20,333 bases of DNA from NCBI GenBank assembly GCA_035633255.1, contig DASQFD010000041.1, positions 1 through 20,333 of the forward strand. The letters run 5' to 3'. Below, in pieces: positions 19,930-20,333 of this stretch (the first letter of the stretch is position 1; each line of letters begins with the position of its first letter). Source of the stretch: DASQFD01 sp035633255. GTDB lineage: Bacteria; Actinomycetota; Actinomycetes; Actinomycetales; Dermatophilaceae. The translations under genes and the position numbers were made by a program. The notes beneath the pieces were generated by a model, which saw only the letters and a program-made list of their open reading frames with translations, made no database searches and had not been told where the DNA came from.

Positions 19930-20333
<404 letters not shown>

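Overview
The window is chromosomal DNA from a very GC-rich actinobacterium. The coding part is roughly three-quarters G+C by eye, GTG starts and 4-bp ATGA/GTGA gene overlaps are common, and -10 boxes have the TAGGGT/TAGGCT form. The first ~400 nt of a 16S rRNA gene at the right end look like order Micrococcales. An Intrasporangiaceae/Ornithinimicrobiaceae-type organism is my best guess from the 16S variable helices, but I could not run a comparison. Almost everything is core housekeeping DNA; I see no insertion sequence, prophage, CRISPR array or defence locus.

Layout. (1) 1-782: tail of infC, then rpmI and rplT (IF3-L35-L20 operon). (2) 829-2738: a SpoU/TrmH-type rRNA methyltransferase and an orphan PAS histidine kinase that overlap by 4 bp; the kinase also seems to have its own leaderless promoter. 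(3) 2827-3831: a decayed stretch with a major-facilitator gene cut off after about four membrane helices, then ~525 bp without a credible gene but with a 9-bp inverted repeat, a 14-bp tandem duplication and a possible 26-codon leaderless ORF. (4) 3832-8315: pheS, pheT and a short-chain dehydrogenase broken by a frameshift. (5) 8405-16343: the arginine operon argC-J-B-D-F-R-H followed by a 3-methyladenine DNA glycosylase. It is tightly overlapped, has an ArgR-like operator at argC, and lacks argG. (6) 16297-17979: a convergent adenosine-deaminase-family gene and a divergent OsmC-family gene. (7) 18118-20333: tyrS, then three candidate rRNA promoters, an antitermination/processing leader and the start of 16S rRNA.

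The genes mostly serve translation (L35, L20, rRNA methylation, PheRS, TyrRS, 16S rRNA) and arginine synthesis. ArgJ recycles the acetyl group; ArgB, ArgC and ArgD build acetylornithine; ArgF and ArgH finish the pathway with an ArgG encoded elsewhere; ArgR represses.

The most unusual signal is not a gene. The octamer GTATGCCG occurs 15 times on the two strands up to position 17366. It accounts for nearly every TAT or ATA trinucleotide in the protein-coding part, is read in different codon frames, and forces codons otherwise avoided here (Tyr TAT, Ile ATA). It behaves like a DNA-level word under selection, such as an uptake, recombination, protein-binding or modification site.
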